The notes under the pieces were generated by a model. That model did no database searches. It saw only the letters and a program-made list of their open reading frames with translations, and was not told the DNA's origin. 42,703 nt of DNA. It comes from Aurantimonas coralicida (GTDB taxonomy: Bacteria > Pseudomonadota > Alphaproteobacteria > Rhizobiales > Rhizobiaceae). Positions 1-8,498 of the stretch are shown here, piece after piece. How positions within the stretch are numbered: position 1 is the first letter of the stretch; each line of letters starts with the position of its first letter. A program made the translations under genes and the position numbers. The DNA is taken from contig DRFF01000011.1 in the NCBI GenBank assembly GCA_011050685.1, forward strand, positions 1 to 42,703. The letters are read 5' to 3'.

Positions 1-90
1 AACCGCTACATGCAGACCGAGCCTATGGCCGAACTCATGGCCACAGGCAGCAAGCCAGAAACCATACGGATTTCCACCGCAGTCGCCTGA
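1..90 (+). CDS. 3' end of an unidentified gene (partial)
   Basis: Frame 1 is open from the first base to a TGA at 88-90 and would encode the last 29 residues of a protein, ending in ISTAVA. I do not recognise the family. It lies just upstream of a truncated SDR gene, so it could be a gene running in from the left or only an open frame. There is too little sequence to decide. Confidence 0.25.
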   Translation, partial: NRYMQTEPMAELMATGSKPETIRISTAVA

Positions 91-128
91 AACGGAGCCG
101 CTTCAGTTACACCCCAATTTCCACCACG

Positions 129-641
129 TTGACGGACGCGACCGAAATCCAGGTCGATATGTCTGACCGTTCGTCCGTCGATGAGATGTATGCACGCATC
201 GGCACGGTGGACGCGGTTATCTCCACAGCAGGGGATGTGCATTTCGCGCCGCTTGGTGAACATACCGCGGAAACGCTCCTGCTTGGCCTGCGGCAAAAGG
301 TAATGGGACAGATCAACCTTGTCCTCGCCGGATTGAAGTCGGTTGTGGAAGGTGGGTCTTTCACACTGACGAGCGGCGTGCTCGATCGCGACCCAATCCG
401 AATGGGCCTAGGTGCCGCGACGGCGAACGGAGCGCTCGGTGGATTCGTCGTCGGGGCGGCCATTGAGATGCCCCGCCGACTGAGGATCAATGTCGTAAGT
501 CCCGGACTGTTAGATGTCTCGGTGCCGCGATATGGACAGTGGTTTCCGGGCCACAACCCGGTTTCGTCTGAGCGCGTCGGACGTGCCTATGCGAAGAGCG
601 TCGATGGCGCGATCACCGGCCAGGTCATCATCGTCGATTAG
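129..641 (+). pseudogene. 5'-truncated short-chain dehydrogenase (SDR)
   Basis: The product resembles the short (about 200 aa) SDR proteins with a Rossmann fold and NAD(P) binding. Visible family features are VDAVISTAG near residue 30 (the NNAG-like strand), a SFTLTSGVL segment with the active-site-type Ser, an INVVSPG segment after the helix, and a TGQVI ending. The N-terminal strand-loop-helix with the glycine-rich TGxxxxxG nucleotide loop is missing. Similarity begins about 25 residues in, at IQVDMSD, and the first usable codon is a TTG without a clear ribosome site. The canonical YxxxK pair is also not obvious, which is common in this subgroup. It is most likely a remnant that lost its 5' end. 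A functional truncated protein is possible but unlikely, because cofactor binding needs the missing segment. Substrate unknown. Confidence 0.6.
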
Positions 642-756
642 CCCTACACTGCGGTCCTGACGTAGACTTCGATCAAAAACGGACTTTGGACGGACTTCCG
701 CTTCGCCCCGCGAGCGGTCCAACACAATGTGCGGAAACCTCCGGGAAATGGCATGT

Positions 757-790
757 GCGGGATACCGGCAGAAAGCCGGTCCCCGCTTTT
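757..790 (+). terminator. Rho-independent terminator
   Basis: A GC-rich stem is formed by GCGGG (757-761) with CCCGC (782-786) and ACCGGC (764-769) with GCCGGT (775-780). The loop is AGAAA and the stem is followed by TTTT at 787-790. The T-run orients it to the plus strand. It lies 116 bases after the SDR remnant and ahead of the convergent DUF1330 gene. Confidence 0.7.
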
Positions 791-803
791 CGTCATCCCT
801 TAG

Positions 804-1097
804 CTAGCCGTCGTAGCCCTCGACGATGATCATGTCGGCCTCGGCATAGCGCTGCCGGATCGCCTTGGCCTTCTGGTATTGTTCGCTGTGGTAGCAGGCC
901 TTCGCGGTCTCGACGCTGTCGAATTCAATGACGACGTTGCGGCTCCGCGCGGTGCCCTCGAGCGCCTCGAACGCGCCGCCGCGGGCGAGGAATGTCGCGC
1001 CATACTCGCGAAACGCCGGCGCGGCGGCCTCGACGTAACCCTTGTAGCCCTCGGGGTCGCGCACGTCGACGCGTGCGATCCAGTAGCCCTTTGCCAT
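804..1097 (-). CDS. DUF1330 family protein
   Basis: 97-aa protein of the DUF1330 family (dimeric ferredoxin-like alpha/beta fold). It has the usual opening MAKGYWIARVDV, the DPEGYKGYV segment, the FLARGG strand and the central VVIEFDSVETAKACYHSEQYQ motif that is the family's most conserved part. The length is typical and complete. The start is supported by a GGGAGAG ribosome site 6 bases upstream. It lies 59 bases after pyrF in the same direction, so it may be the last gene of a polA-pyrF-DUF1330 transcript. Biochemical function is unknown for most of the family. The identification is firm, the role is not. Confidence 0.88.
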   Translation of the reverse strand: MAKGYWIARVDVRDPEGYKGYVEAAAPAFREYGATFLARGGAFEALEGTARSRNVVIEFDSVETAKACYHSEQYQKAKAIRQRYAEADMIIVEGYDG

Positions 1098-1156
1098 CAG
1101 TCTCTCTCCCTTTGTGCGCTCGACCCCTCCGGCCGGCGCGTTGCTACGAAGCGTCC

Positions 1157-1882
1157 CTACGCCCTGGAGGCGAGAGCCGCCGCCATCTCGTCAAGAATCG
1201 CCGTGGCGGCCTCGCGCGGGTTTGCGGCCGCGACGATCGGCCGGGCGACGACGAGATGCGACGCGCCCGCGTGAAGCGCGTCGGCCGGAGTCGACACCCG
1301 CTTCTGGTCTCCGGCAGGCGCGCCCGATGGCCGGATGCCAGGCGTGACGATCGCCATCTCAGGGCCGATCAGCGCACGCATCGCCGCCGCCTCGTGCGCC
1401 GCCGACACGATGCCGTCCATGCCGATGTCCCGTGCCTGTCCCGCCCGCAGCCGCACGAGGTCCGAAACGCCATGGGCGTAGCCGGCCGTCGTCAGATCGG
1501 CATCGTCGAGCGAGGTCAGCACCGTGACGCCGAGCAACGTCAAATCCGTGCCCTTCGCCGCGTCGACGGCGGCCTGCATGGCATGCGGATAGGCGTGGAT
1601 CGTCAGCATCGACGCGCCGAGCGCGAGCGCGCTGTCGACCCCCTTGGCCACCGTGTTGGGAATGTCGAGCAGCTTCAGGTCGAGAAACACCCGCTTGCCG
1701 GAATTGGCGAGATCGGTGACCAGCGGCAGCCCGCCAGCATAGGCCAATTGATAGCCGATCTTGTACCAGGACACGGCGTCGCCGAGCGTCTCGACGATCC
1801 GCTCCGCCTCGGCGCGGGTGGACACGTCGAGCCCGACGATCAGCCTGTCGCGCGCCGCGTCGCTGGCATTTGCATCGCTCAA
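1157..1882 (-). CDS. pyrF: orotidine 5'-phosphate decarboxylase
   Basis: Catalyses the last step of de novo UMP synthesis, decarboxylation of OMP, in the cytoplasm. The TIM-barrel enzyme shows LIVGLDVST at the N-terminus, the catalytic [11 protein letters not shown] motif (charged Asp-x-Lys network), and the phosphate-binding VTPGIRPSG and VVARPI segments near the end. Length of about 241 aa is normal. I place the start at the TTG at 1880-1882 rather than the TTG at 1897. A GGAGG lies 7 bases upstream of the inner TTG, and this start overlaps the polA stop codon (TTGA), so the two genes are probably translationally coupled. DUF1330 follows. Family assignment is secure; the start is an inference. 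Confidence 0.95.
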   Translation of the reverse strand: MSDANASDAARDRLIVGLDVSTRAEAERIVETLGDAVSWYKIGYQLAYAGGLPLVTDLANSGKRVFLDLKLLDIPNTVAKGVDSALALGASMLTIHAYPHAMQAAVDAAKGTDLTLLGVTVLTSLDDADLTTAGYAHGVSDLVRLRAGQARDIGMDGIVSAAHEAAAMRALIGPEMAIVTPGIRPSGAPAGDQKRVSTPADALHAGASHLVVARPIVAAANPREAATAILDEMAAALASRA

Positions 1883-4806
1883 TGGGCTTCCTCCCAATTG
1901 CCGGCCGCCTTGGCATCGACCTCGATCGGCACGGTGAGTTCGACGCGCGGCAGCGCCGCCCCCTCCATCACCTGCTTGATCACCGGCAGGCTCGCCTCGA
2001 CCTCGTCCTCGTCAACCTCGAAGATCAGTTCGTCATGCACCTGCAACAGCATCTGCGCCGACAGGCCGGCGGCGGCGAGCGCCGGCTCTATGCGGATCAT
2101 GGCGCGGCGGATGATGTCGGCGGCGGTGCCCTGGATCGGCGCGTTGATCGCGGCACGCTCGCTGAAGGCGCGCACCGAGGGGTTCGGCCCCCTGATGTCG
2201 GGATAATGCGCCCGCCGGCCGAACAGCGTCTCGACGTAGCCGTGTTCTTTCGCGAAGGTCTTGGTCGAATCCATGTAGTCGCGGATGCCCGGAAAGCGCT
2301 CGAAATAGCGCTTGATGTAGAGCCCGGCCTCCTCGCGCGGAATCGACAGCTGATTGGCCAGCCCGAAGGCCGAGATGCCGTAGATGATGCCGAAATTGAT
2401 CGCCTTGGCGCGCCGCCGCACCATCGGGTCCATGCCCTCGACCGGAAGGCCGAACATTTCCGAGGCGGTCATGGCGTGGATGTCCAGCCCCTCGCGAAAC
2501 GCCTCCTTCAGCTGCGGAATATCGGCGATATGGGCGAGGATGCGCAATTCGATCTGGCTGTAGTCGGCCGAGACCAGCATCTTGCCCTTGGGCGCGACGA
2601 AGGCGGTGCGGATCGCCCGGCCCTCCTCGGTCCGCACCGGGATGTTCTGCAAATTCGGCTCGGAAGAGGACAGCCGCCCCGTCGTCGTCGAGGCCATCGC
2701 ATAGGACGTGTGGATGCGCCCGTTATCGTCCATATGCGCCGGCAGCGTGTCGGTGTAGGTGCCTTTCAGCTTGCTGAGCTGGCGCCAGTCGACGATGCGG
2801 CGGGGCAGCTCGTGCCCCTCGGCCGCCAGTTCCTCCAGCACCCGCGCGTCGGTCGACCACTGCCCGCTCTTGGTCTTCTTGCCGCCGGGAAGGCTCAGTT
2901 TGCCGAACAGGATTTCGCCGAGCTGCTTGGGCGAGCCGGGATTGAACGCCTCGCCCGCCATCTCGGCGATTTCGGCTTCGAGCCCCGCCTGTTTCTGGGC
3001 GAAGCGGCCCGACAGGCGCGACAGGATCTGCCGGTCGGTCTTGATGCCGCGCTGCTCCATGCGCGCCAGCACCGGCACCAGCGGTCGCTCGAGCCGCTCA
3101 TAGACCGAGGCGAGACCCTCGGCGACGAGGCGTGGCTTCAAGACCTGCCACAGGCGCAGCGTCACGTCGGCGTCCTCGGCGGCGTATTCGGTGACCTTGT
3201 CGATCGGGCAGGCGGCGATCGCCTTGGCGCTCTTTCCCGAGCCGCAGAGCTCCTTGTAGGACACCGGCTTGTGTCCCAGGAAGCGCTCCGACAATTCGTC
3301 CATGCCGTGCCCGTCCAGCGAGGATGAGGCGTCGAGGGCATAGGAGATCAGCATCGTGTCGTCGAAGGATTCGACGGTGATGCCGTGCTGGAGCAGGACG
3401 AGGTAATCATATTTGAAGTTCTGGCCGATCTTCAGGATCGACGCGTCCTCGAGGATGGGCCTGAGAATCGCCAGCGCTTCATTGAGCGGCAGCTGCGGGC
3501 CGATCTCGTCTTCCGCCGTCTTCTCCGACAGAAGATCCGCCTCGCCGGAGGGCGAGATATGGCCGAGCGGCAGATAGGCGGCGCGGCCCGGACGGGTGGC
3601 GAAGGAGACGCCAACGAGGTCGCAATTCATCGCCGACAGCGAGCTGGTCTCGGTGTCGAAGGCGAGAATCCCGGCCTCGCGCGCCTCGCTCATCCAGGCT
3701 TGAAGCGTCGTCGCGTCGCGGATCGTCACATAGGTGGAGCGGTCGAACGTAGCCGAGGTGGCCGCCGTCCTGCGGCTTTCGACGAGCCCGGCGGGGGTGA
3801 AGGGCAGCAGGGCCTCGCCATCGCCACGCGGCTCGGCCGGCGCGGACGGATCGAGGTCGGGACCGCGCGCCGGACCCGTGACCGTGATCGCGGCGGTTGC
3901 GACCTCGGCGGCATTGGTGTCGAGCCGGGCGGCGACGCGCCGGGTCAGCGTCGTGAACTCCATCGCCTTGAGGAATGAAATCAGCTTCTCGCCATCCGGC
4001 TCGTGGATAAACAGATCGTCGAGCGGGGTATCGAGCGGCGTCGCCTCATCCAGCGTCACCAGACGCCGTGACAGCCGCGCCTGGTCGGCGAATGCGATCA
4101 GGTTCTCCCGCCGCTTGGTCTGCTTGATCTCCGGCGCACGGGCGAGCAACGTTTCGAGATCGCCATATTCATCGAGCAGCTGCGCCGCCGTCTTCGGGCC
4201 GATCCCCGGCACGCCCGGCACGTTGTCCGAGGTGTCGCCGACCAGCGCTTGCAGCTCGATCATCTTGTCCGGATAGACGCCGAACTTCTCCTTCACTTCC
4301 TCCGGCCCGAGGCGTTTGTCCTTCATCTGGTCGTAGAGGATCACGCACGGCCCGACGAGTTGCATCAGATCCTTGTCGGATGACACGATGGTGACATCGC
4401 CGCCGGCTTCCAGCGCGTGGCGGGTATAGGTCGCGATCAGATCGTCGGCCTCAAAACCCTGCTTTTCGATGCAGGGCAGATCGAAGGCCCGCACCGCCTC
4501 GCGGATCAGCGAGAACTGCGGCACGAGGTCTTCCGGCGGCGCCTCGCGATTGGCCTTGTACTGGTCGTAGAGCTCGTTGCGGAAGGTGGTGGAGGAATGG
4601 TCGAAGATCACCGCGAAATGGGTCGGCGCGACGCCAACGGACGTGTCGCGCGATTCCTCGACCAGCTTCCACAGCATGTTGCAGAAGCCGGAGACCGCTC
4701 CCACCGGCAAGCCGTCGGATTTGCGGGTCAGCGGCGGCAGCGCGTGATAGGCCCGGAAGATGTAGGCCGAGCCGTCGACGAGGAAGAGATGATCGCCTTT
4801 TTGCAT
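1879..4806 (-). CDS. polA: DNA polymerase I
   Basis: Repair and Okazaki-fragment polymerase, 975 aa from this start, with all three domains. The 5'-3' exonuclease spans about residues 1-300 ([29 protein letters not shown] near 142-150). The 3'-5' proofreading domain has all three motifs: DTET (384-387), NFKYD (463-467) and YAAED (541-545), so proofreading should be active. The polymerase domain has motif A DYSQIELR (748-755), motif [15 protein letters not shown] (797-810) and motif C VHDE (923-926). The reading frame extends upstream to 4953. I prefer the ATG at 4806 because it gives the [13 protein letters not shown] start typical of alphaproteobacterial homologues. An ATG at 4842 with GGAG 14 bases upstream is an alternative. 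It ends overlapping pyrF. Confidence 0.97.
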   Translation of the reverse strand: MQKGDHLFLVDGSAYIFRAYHALPPLTRKSDGLPVGAVSGFCNMLWKLVEESRDTSVGVAPTHFAVIFDHSSTTFRNELYDQYKANREAPPEDLVPQFSLIREAVRAFDLPCIEKQGFEADDLIATYTRHALEAGGDVTIVSSDKDLMQLVGPCVILYDQMKDKRLGPEEVKEKFGVYPDKMIELQALVGDTSDNVPGVPGIGPKTAAQLLDEYGDLETLLARAPEIKQTKRRENLIAFADQARLSRRLVTLDEATPLDTPLDDLFIHEPDGEKLISFLKAMEFTTLTRRVAARLDTNAAEVATAAITVTGPARGPDLDPSAPAEPRGDGEALLPFTPAGLVESRRTAATSATFDRSTYVTIRDATTLQAWMSEAREAGILAFDTETSSLSAMNCDLVGVSFATRPGRAAYLPLGHISPSGEADLLSEKTAEDEIGPQLPLNEALAILRPILEDASILKIGQNFKYDYLVLLQHGITVESFDDTMLISYALDASSSLDGHGMDELSERFLGHKPVSYKELCGSGKSAKAIAACPIDKVTEYAAEDADVTLRLWQVLKPRLVAEGLASVYERLERPLVPVLARMEQRGIKTDRQILSRLSGRFAQKQAGLEAEIAEMAGEAFNPGSPKQLGEILFGKLSLPGGKKTKSGQWSTDARVLEELAAEGHELPRRIVDWRQLSKLKGTYTDTLPAHMDDNGRIHTSYAMASTTTGRLSSSEPNLQNIPVRTEEGRAIRTAFVAPKGKMLVSADYSQIELRILAHIADIPQLKEAFREGLDIHAMTASEMFGLPVEGMDPMVRRRAKAINFGIIYGISAFGLANQLSIPREEAGLYIKRYFERFPGIRDYMDSTKTFAKEHGYVETLFGRRAHYPDIRGPNPSVRAFSERAAINAPIQGTAADIIRRAMIRIEPALAAAGLSAQMLLQVHDELIFEVDEDEVEASLPVIKQVMEGAALPRVELTVPIEVDAKAAGNWEEAH

Positions 4807-5276
4807 AGGCCGGAGATAGCTTGGCGCCGGGTCCAAGTCCATCGTTACATCGGCGTCTCCGCGAAGGCCGCGCGGGGCCGGAACGAGGCGCTCCCATCGC
4901 CGCCCTCCTAACCCTGGGGGGTGCCGAATAATAAGCTTCACTTGCGCTTGCAACGACGTCTTGTTTGTTACAAAAAATTCAGGTTTCCATCACGGGTATT
5001 TTACGCGGATGCGGGCGCGCGGCCTTGATTTATTTTCACCCAAGTCGCATTTTAACTTAAGCGATGCCTCAAGGTGTCGCGTTCGGCCGAAGCACGTCCC
5101 CCGCTTTAAGCCGAATAGAGAGCGATGCGACCCTCTTCCCCCTCTCCAGGGCCCGCGCTCGCTGAAAGCGAGAGAGTCGTTGCGGTGTATCCCCCTCCAG
5201 GCCGCGGCGGCTCTCTTTGCGTTTGGGATTACGTTACGTCGTTATCCAGCCGGCCCAGCCGCGAAACCGCCGCCCC
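4807..5276. other. intergenic region upstream of polA, downstream of xylB
   Basis: About 470 bases without a convincing gene. The polA-proximal half (about 4920-5070) is clearly richer in A/T than the surroundings and probably holds the polA promoter. The xylB-proximal half is C-rich, with two similar CCTCTCCAGG / CCCTCCAGG segments and a small hairpin (CTCGCT-GAA-AGCGAG, 5158-5172) that has no T-run. No tRNA, riboswitch or repeat was recognised. Confidence 0.5.
4925..4953 (-). promoter_or_regulatory. possible sigma-70-type promoter for polA
   Basis: On the minus strand TTGCAA (4953-4948) is followed after 17 bases by TATTCG (4930-4925), in the AT-rich stretch before polA. If used, transcription would begin around 4918, upstream of both candidate ATG starts and downstream of the longest possible start. 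This agrees with a short polA N-terminus. The match is weak. Confidence 0.3.
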
Positions 5277-6734
5277 CTACCCTGCCATCGCCGCCTTCAC
5301 GGCCGGATAAAGCCCTCGATAACGACGCCAGGCATCTGCGTAGGCCGCGGCCTTTTCGGCCTCCGGCGCAAAACGCCGCGCGATCGGCGGCTCGCGCATG
5401 ACCGATGCGGGATCGGCGCCGGTCGCCGCGCACAGGCCGAGCCGCGCGGCACCGAATGCCGCGCCGAAATCGCCTGCTTCCGGCAGGGCGATCTCGCAGC
5501 CCAGCACCGTCGCCATCAGTTTCAGCCAATAGGCCGAGCGCGAGCCCGCACCGACGGCGATCAGCCGCTCCGGCCGCGCGTCCGCGCCACTCGCTTCGAG
5601 GCAATCGCGCATGGAGAAGGCGACGCCTTCCAGCACCGCCCGCGTCATCGCCGCCCGGTCTGTGCCCGCCTCCAGCCCCGCGAAGACGCCTCTGATCTCG
5701 GAATCGTTGTGCGGCGTGCGCTCGCCCGACAGATAGGGCAGAAAGACCAGCCGACCCGGCTCGGCGAGGGTCTCGCCCAGCGCGCTGGTCAGCGTCTCCG
5801 GCTTTTCCTTTAAGAGCTGCGACAGCCACTCGACCGACCCCGCCGCCGACAGCGTTACGCCCATCTGGTGCCAGAGGCCGGGGATGGCGTGGCAAAAGGT
5901 GTGCAGCGCCGTTTCCGGCGCCGGTGCGTAGCCCGCCGTCGCGGTGAACAAGACGCCGGAGGTGCCGAGCGACAGAAAGCCGGTGCCGGGTTCGGCGACG
6001 CCGACACCGCAGGCCGACGCGGCGTTGTCGCCGCCGCCGCCGGCGACAACCGTTCCCGCCTTCATCCCGAAGGCGGCGGCGAGTTCCGGCCTGAGACCGC
6101 CCGAAACCGCGGTGCCCTCGACGAGTCGCGGCATCTGCGAGAGCGACAGGCCGGTCTTTTCCAGCATCCGGGTCGACCAGTCGCGCTGGCCGGTGTCGAG
6201 CCAGGACGTGCCGGCCGCGTCCGACATCTCGGACGCTGTTTCTCCGGTGAGCCAAAGCCGCAGAGTGTCCTTCGGCAGCAGCACTTTTCGAACCTTGGCG
6301 AAAACCTCCGGCTCGTTACGCGCGACCCAGACCAGCTTCGGCGCGGTGAACCCCGGAAACACGATATTGCCGGTGATAGCGCGTGATTCCGCGTCGTCGA
6401 GCTTGCGCGCCTCTTCATGGCTGCGCGTGTCATTCCACAGGATGCAGGGGCGCAGAACCCGGTCGTCCTCGCCGAGCAGCGTCGCACCGTGCATATGGCC
6501 CGAGAGCCCGATGCCGGCGACGGCGGCAAGGTCGTCCGGATGCGCGGCCTTCAGCTTCGCCAGCACCTCTTCGCACGCCGCGATCCAGCTTGCCGGGTCC
6601 TGCTCCGACCAGCCGAAGCGCGGCCGCTCCACTGTGAGCGGCACGGAGACGGATGCGATGGCGCGCTGATCCGCGTCGATCAGCAAGGCCTTCAGTGACG
6701 AGGTGCCCAGGTCGAGGCCGAGGTAATTCCGCAT
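5277..6734 (-). CDS. xylB: xylulokinase
   Basis: Phosphorylates D-xylulose to D-xylulose 5-phosphate with ATP, feeding the pentose phosphate pathway. It is a 485-aa FGGY-family sugar kinase with two actin-like ATPase lobes. Visible features are GLDLGTSSLKALL (5-17, phosphate loop), GLSGHMHGATLL (76-87, typical of xylulokinases), the AGGGGDNAASACG segment with the likely catalytic Asp at about 236, and YLSGERTPHND in the C-terminal lobe. Length is standard. No xylose isomerase, transporter or XylR is adjacent; the upstream neighbour is an outer-membrane-type protein gene. The preferred sugar is therefore inferred from family resemblance only, and another ketopentose or pentitol-derived sugar is possible. 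Confidence 0.9.
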   Translation of the reverse strand: MRNYLGLDLGTSSLKALLIDADQRAIASVSVPLTVERPRFGWSEQDPASWIAACEEVLAKLKAAHPDDLAAVAGIGLSGHMHGATLLGEDDRVLRPCILWNDTRSHEEARKLDDAESRAITGNIVFPGFTAPKLVWVARNEPEVFAKVRKVLLPKDTLRLWLTGETASEMSDAAGTSWLDTGQRDWSTRMLEKTGLSLSQMPRLVEGTAVSGGLRPELAAAFGMKAGTVVAGGGGDNAASACGVGVAEPGTGFLSLGTSGVLFTATAGYAPAPETALHTFCHAIPGLWHQMGVTLSAAGSVEWLSQLLKEKPETLTSALGETLAEPGRLVFLPYLSGERTPHNDSEIRGVFAGLEAGTDRAAMTRAVLEGVAFSMRDCLEASGADARPERLIAVGAGSRSAYWLKLMATVLGCEIALPEAGDFGAAFGAARLGLCAATGADPASVMREPPIARRFAPEAEKAAAYADAWRRYRGLYPAVKAAMAG

Positions 6735-6783
6735 AAGGCTCCACTCTTCCTGCTCGCCGACGCCGCGCCCGCCGCCGCTTTCG

Positions 6784-7656
6784 TCAGAAACGATACCAGA
6801 GGGCGGTGATCAAGCCCCGCTCCTTGATCGCGTTGGTGCCTGCCACGGTCGCAAAGCCGCCCACCTGCAACGACCATTGCTCGTTGACATCGTAGACCAT
6901 CGAGAGTTGCGCCTTGTGATAGGCATAGCTCTCCACATCCTCGCCGCCGCCGGCCGAGACCGTTGCAAAGCCCTGGGCGAGGAGCAGGATATTCGACCAG
7001 GGACGGATGCCGAAGGTGAGGTCGAGCTTCACCTCATCGGCTCCATCGCCGACCCGGTAGCGATAGGCTGCCTGCGCGTCGACGAAAGCGGGATAGTCGC
7101 CGAGCGTGAAGCCATATCCGGCCAGCGCCCGCGCCTCGATCTGCGGCGCGTCCCAACCAAACGTGTCGACCGCCGCGTCGGCCGCGCCAAAGGCATCCTC
7201 GACCCGCGCCGAAATCTGGCCGGAGGCGACAAAGCCGTCGGCCTCGTAGAGGCGCAGACGACCGCCGATCCCCACATGCGACAGCGCCGGCCGCGCGAAG
7301 GGCAGATCACCCTCGCGCTCGGCGCCGAACTCGCCCTCGCCGAGCAGCGTGAATGTCTCCGTGAGGCCGTATTCGACGAGGATTGCGACCGCGCCTTTCT
7401 CGAATTCCGGCCGCGGGGTGGGAGCGCCGTCCGCGTCAAAGGCTGCGTCGGCTTGCGAATAGAGGCCGGTGACGATCGCCTGGCCGGCGCCCTCGCTCAG
7501 CGTCCATGCGCCGGCGTGGGCAGGACGGCTTTCGCTGATGAGTATCGCGGCGGACACGACTAGGGCCACAAACGCTGGCAGGAGGCCGCCGAAGCGACCC
7601 CGTTCGGCGACGCTCCCGACGGCGCGTCGCGCAAAACCCCCCTTCACCGCCGGCAT
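6784..7656 (-). CDS. putative outer-membrane beta-barrel protein
   Basis: I do not recognise a named family. The protein has a basic N-terminus, a hydrophobic core (LLPAFVALVVSAAILI) and an AHA signal-peptidase-I-like site before GAWTL. This is followed by alternating hydrophobic/polar strands rich in Gly, Tyr and Phe, ending in ALWYRF, the C-terminal aromatic signature of many outer-membrane barrels. The frame continues to an ATG at 7683. I chose the ATG at 7656 because AAAGGGG lies 5 bases upstream and the signal peptide is still complete. It is about 290 aa and lies upstream of xylB in the same direction with a 49-base gap, so co-transcription is possible, but no functional link can be shown. 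Confidence 0.65.
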   Translation of the reverse strand: MPAVKGGFARRAVGSVAERGRFGGLLPAFVALVVSAAILISESRPAHAGAWTLSEGAGQAIVTGLYSQADAAFDADGAPTPRPEFEKGAVAILVEYGLTETFTLLGEGEFGAEREGDLPFARPALSHVGIGGRLRLYEADGFVASGQISARVEDAFGAADAAVDTFGWDAPQIEARALAGYGFTLGDYPAFVDAQAAYRYRVGDGADEVKLDLTFGIRPWSNILLLAQGFATVSAGGGEDVESYAYHKAQLSMVYDVNEQWSLQVGGFATVAGTNAIKERGLITALWYRF

Positions 7657-7786
7657 CAGTGCCCCTTTCACGAGACACCGCATCCGTCGAAGAGTTTAGA
7701 AAGAGACTGCGGATAGTTGCAACCAGATTCTAAGCTCGGCGAACGATCGCGGGATTTCACCGCGCGGCCCCGCCGTTTCGCGGCGG

Positions 7787-8413
7787 CTAAACGCTGCGGC
7801 GAAGCAGCGTCATCTGATCGCGCACGTAACGCCGCATCAACTCGGGCGCGGATGCGCCGAACATGCGGATGCGGCCGGTATGGGCGAGCAGCAGCAGGCC
7901 GGCGGCATGGGCGAAGATCTCCACGGTCAGCCGGTTTGCCTTGTACCGTTCCGCGCCCATCGCTTCCGCTGCCCGTCCGATCGGCGCCAGCGCCGCGCCG
8001 AGACGGGCATTCAGTCGCTCGTCGCGCGTCGCGCCGAGCCCCTGCGGCTTCATGCCGCCGCGAAGGAGATAAAAGCCCAGATCGAGGTCGCGGGGATTTT
8101 CGGCGTAGAAGCCGAAAAAGGCCATCGCGGCGGCTTCAAGTTTGTCTTCGGGCTGATCGAGCCCTTCCACGGCGGCATCCACGGTCTTCTCCAGCCGCCG
8201 CAACGAGGCTTCCAGCACCTCGGCATAGATCGCTTCCTTGGAGTCGAAGTGGAAATAAAGAGCCGCCGGGGTGTAGCCTGCGGCCTTGGCGATCGAGCGC
8301 AGGCTGGCGCCGTCGAGGCCATCGGCCTCGAACACCCGGCGCGCCGCATCGAGAATGAGCTCGCGCTTCATTTCGCCGACGGCCCGGCGGCGATCCGCTT
8401 GCCCGTTGCCCAT
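7787..8413 (-). CDS. TetR/AcrR family transcriptional regulator
   Basis: Ligand-responsive repressor type. The N-terminal helix-turn-helix reads LILDAARRVFEADG, then ASLRSIAKAAGYTPAALYFHFDSKEAIYAEV cut into its usual TetR helices. The helical C-terminal part is a ligand/dimer domain without recognisable specificity. The frame extends to an ATG at 8446. I prefer the ATG at 8413, because GAGGA lies about 10 bases upstream and because the longer start would lie inside the putative operator at 8438-8467. It is divergent from the AbfD-like/acyl-CoA synthetase pair and is presumably their regulator. A short-chain acyl-CoA or its acid would be a reasonable inducer, which is inference. Confidence 0.92.
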   Translation of the reverse strand: MGNGQADRRRAVGEMKRELILDAARRVFEADGLDGASLRSIAKAAGYTPAALYFHFDSKEAIYAEVLEASLRRLEKTVDAAVEGLDQPEDKLEAAAMAFFGFYAENPRDLDLGFYLLRGGMKPQGLGATRDERLNARLGAALAPIGRAAEAMGAERYKANRLTVEIFAHAAGLLLLAHTGRIRMFGASAPELMRRYVRDQMTLLRRSV

Positions 8414-8437
8414 CGCGATTTCGTCCTCAGATCTTAC

Positions 8438-8467
8438 ATTTGACATTTTTTCTAACAGTGTTCAAAT
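8438..8467. promoter_or_regulatory. putative TetR operator overlapping a TTGACA box
   Basis: Between the divergent genes an imperfect inverted repeat is present: ATTTGACA (8438-8445) and TGTTCAAAT (8459-8467), the arms matching apart from one bulged base. The left arm contains TTGACA (8440-8445), a consensus -35 box for the rightward gene, so a repressor bound here would block it. No good -10 box is evident 16-18 bases later. Confidence 0.5.
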
Positions 8468-8498
8468 CTGGCTGCAATATAGGAAGAGGAGAACCGCC

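Noticed and set aside
992-3327. long plus-strand frames opposite pyrF and polA
   Set aside because: Arg/His-rich translations without motifs, exactly opposite secure genes.
4807-4953. 49-residue N-terminal extension of PolA
   Set aside because: It has no similarity to the family start and would overlap the likely promoter.
5277-7656. xylose utilisation operon
   Set aside because: Only a kinase is present; no isomerase, transporter or sugar regulator adjoins it, and the neighbour is an unassigned outer-membrane-type protein.
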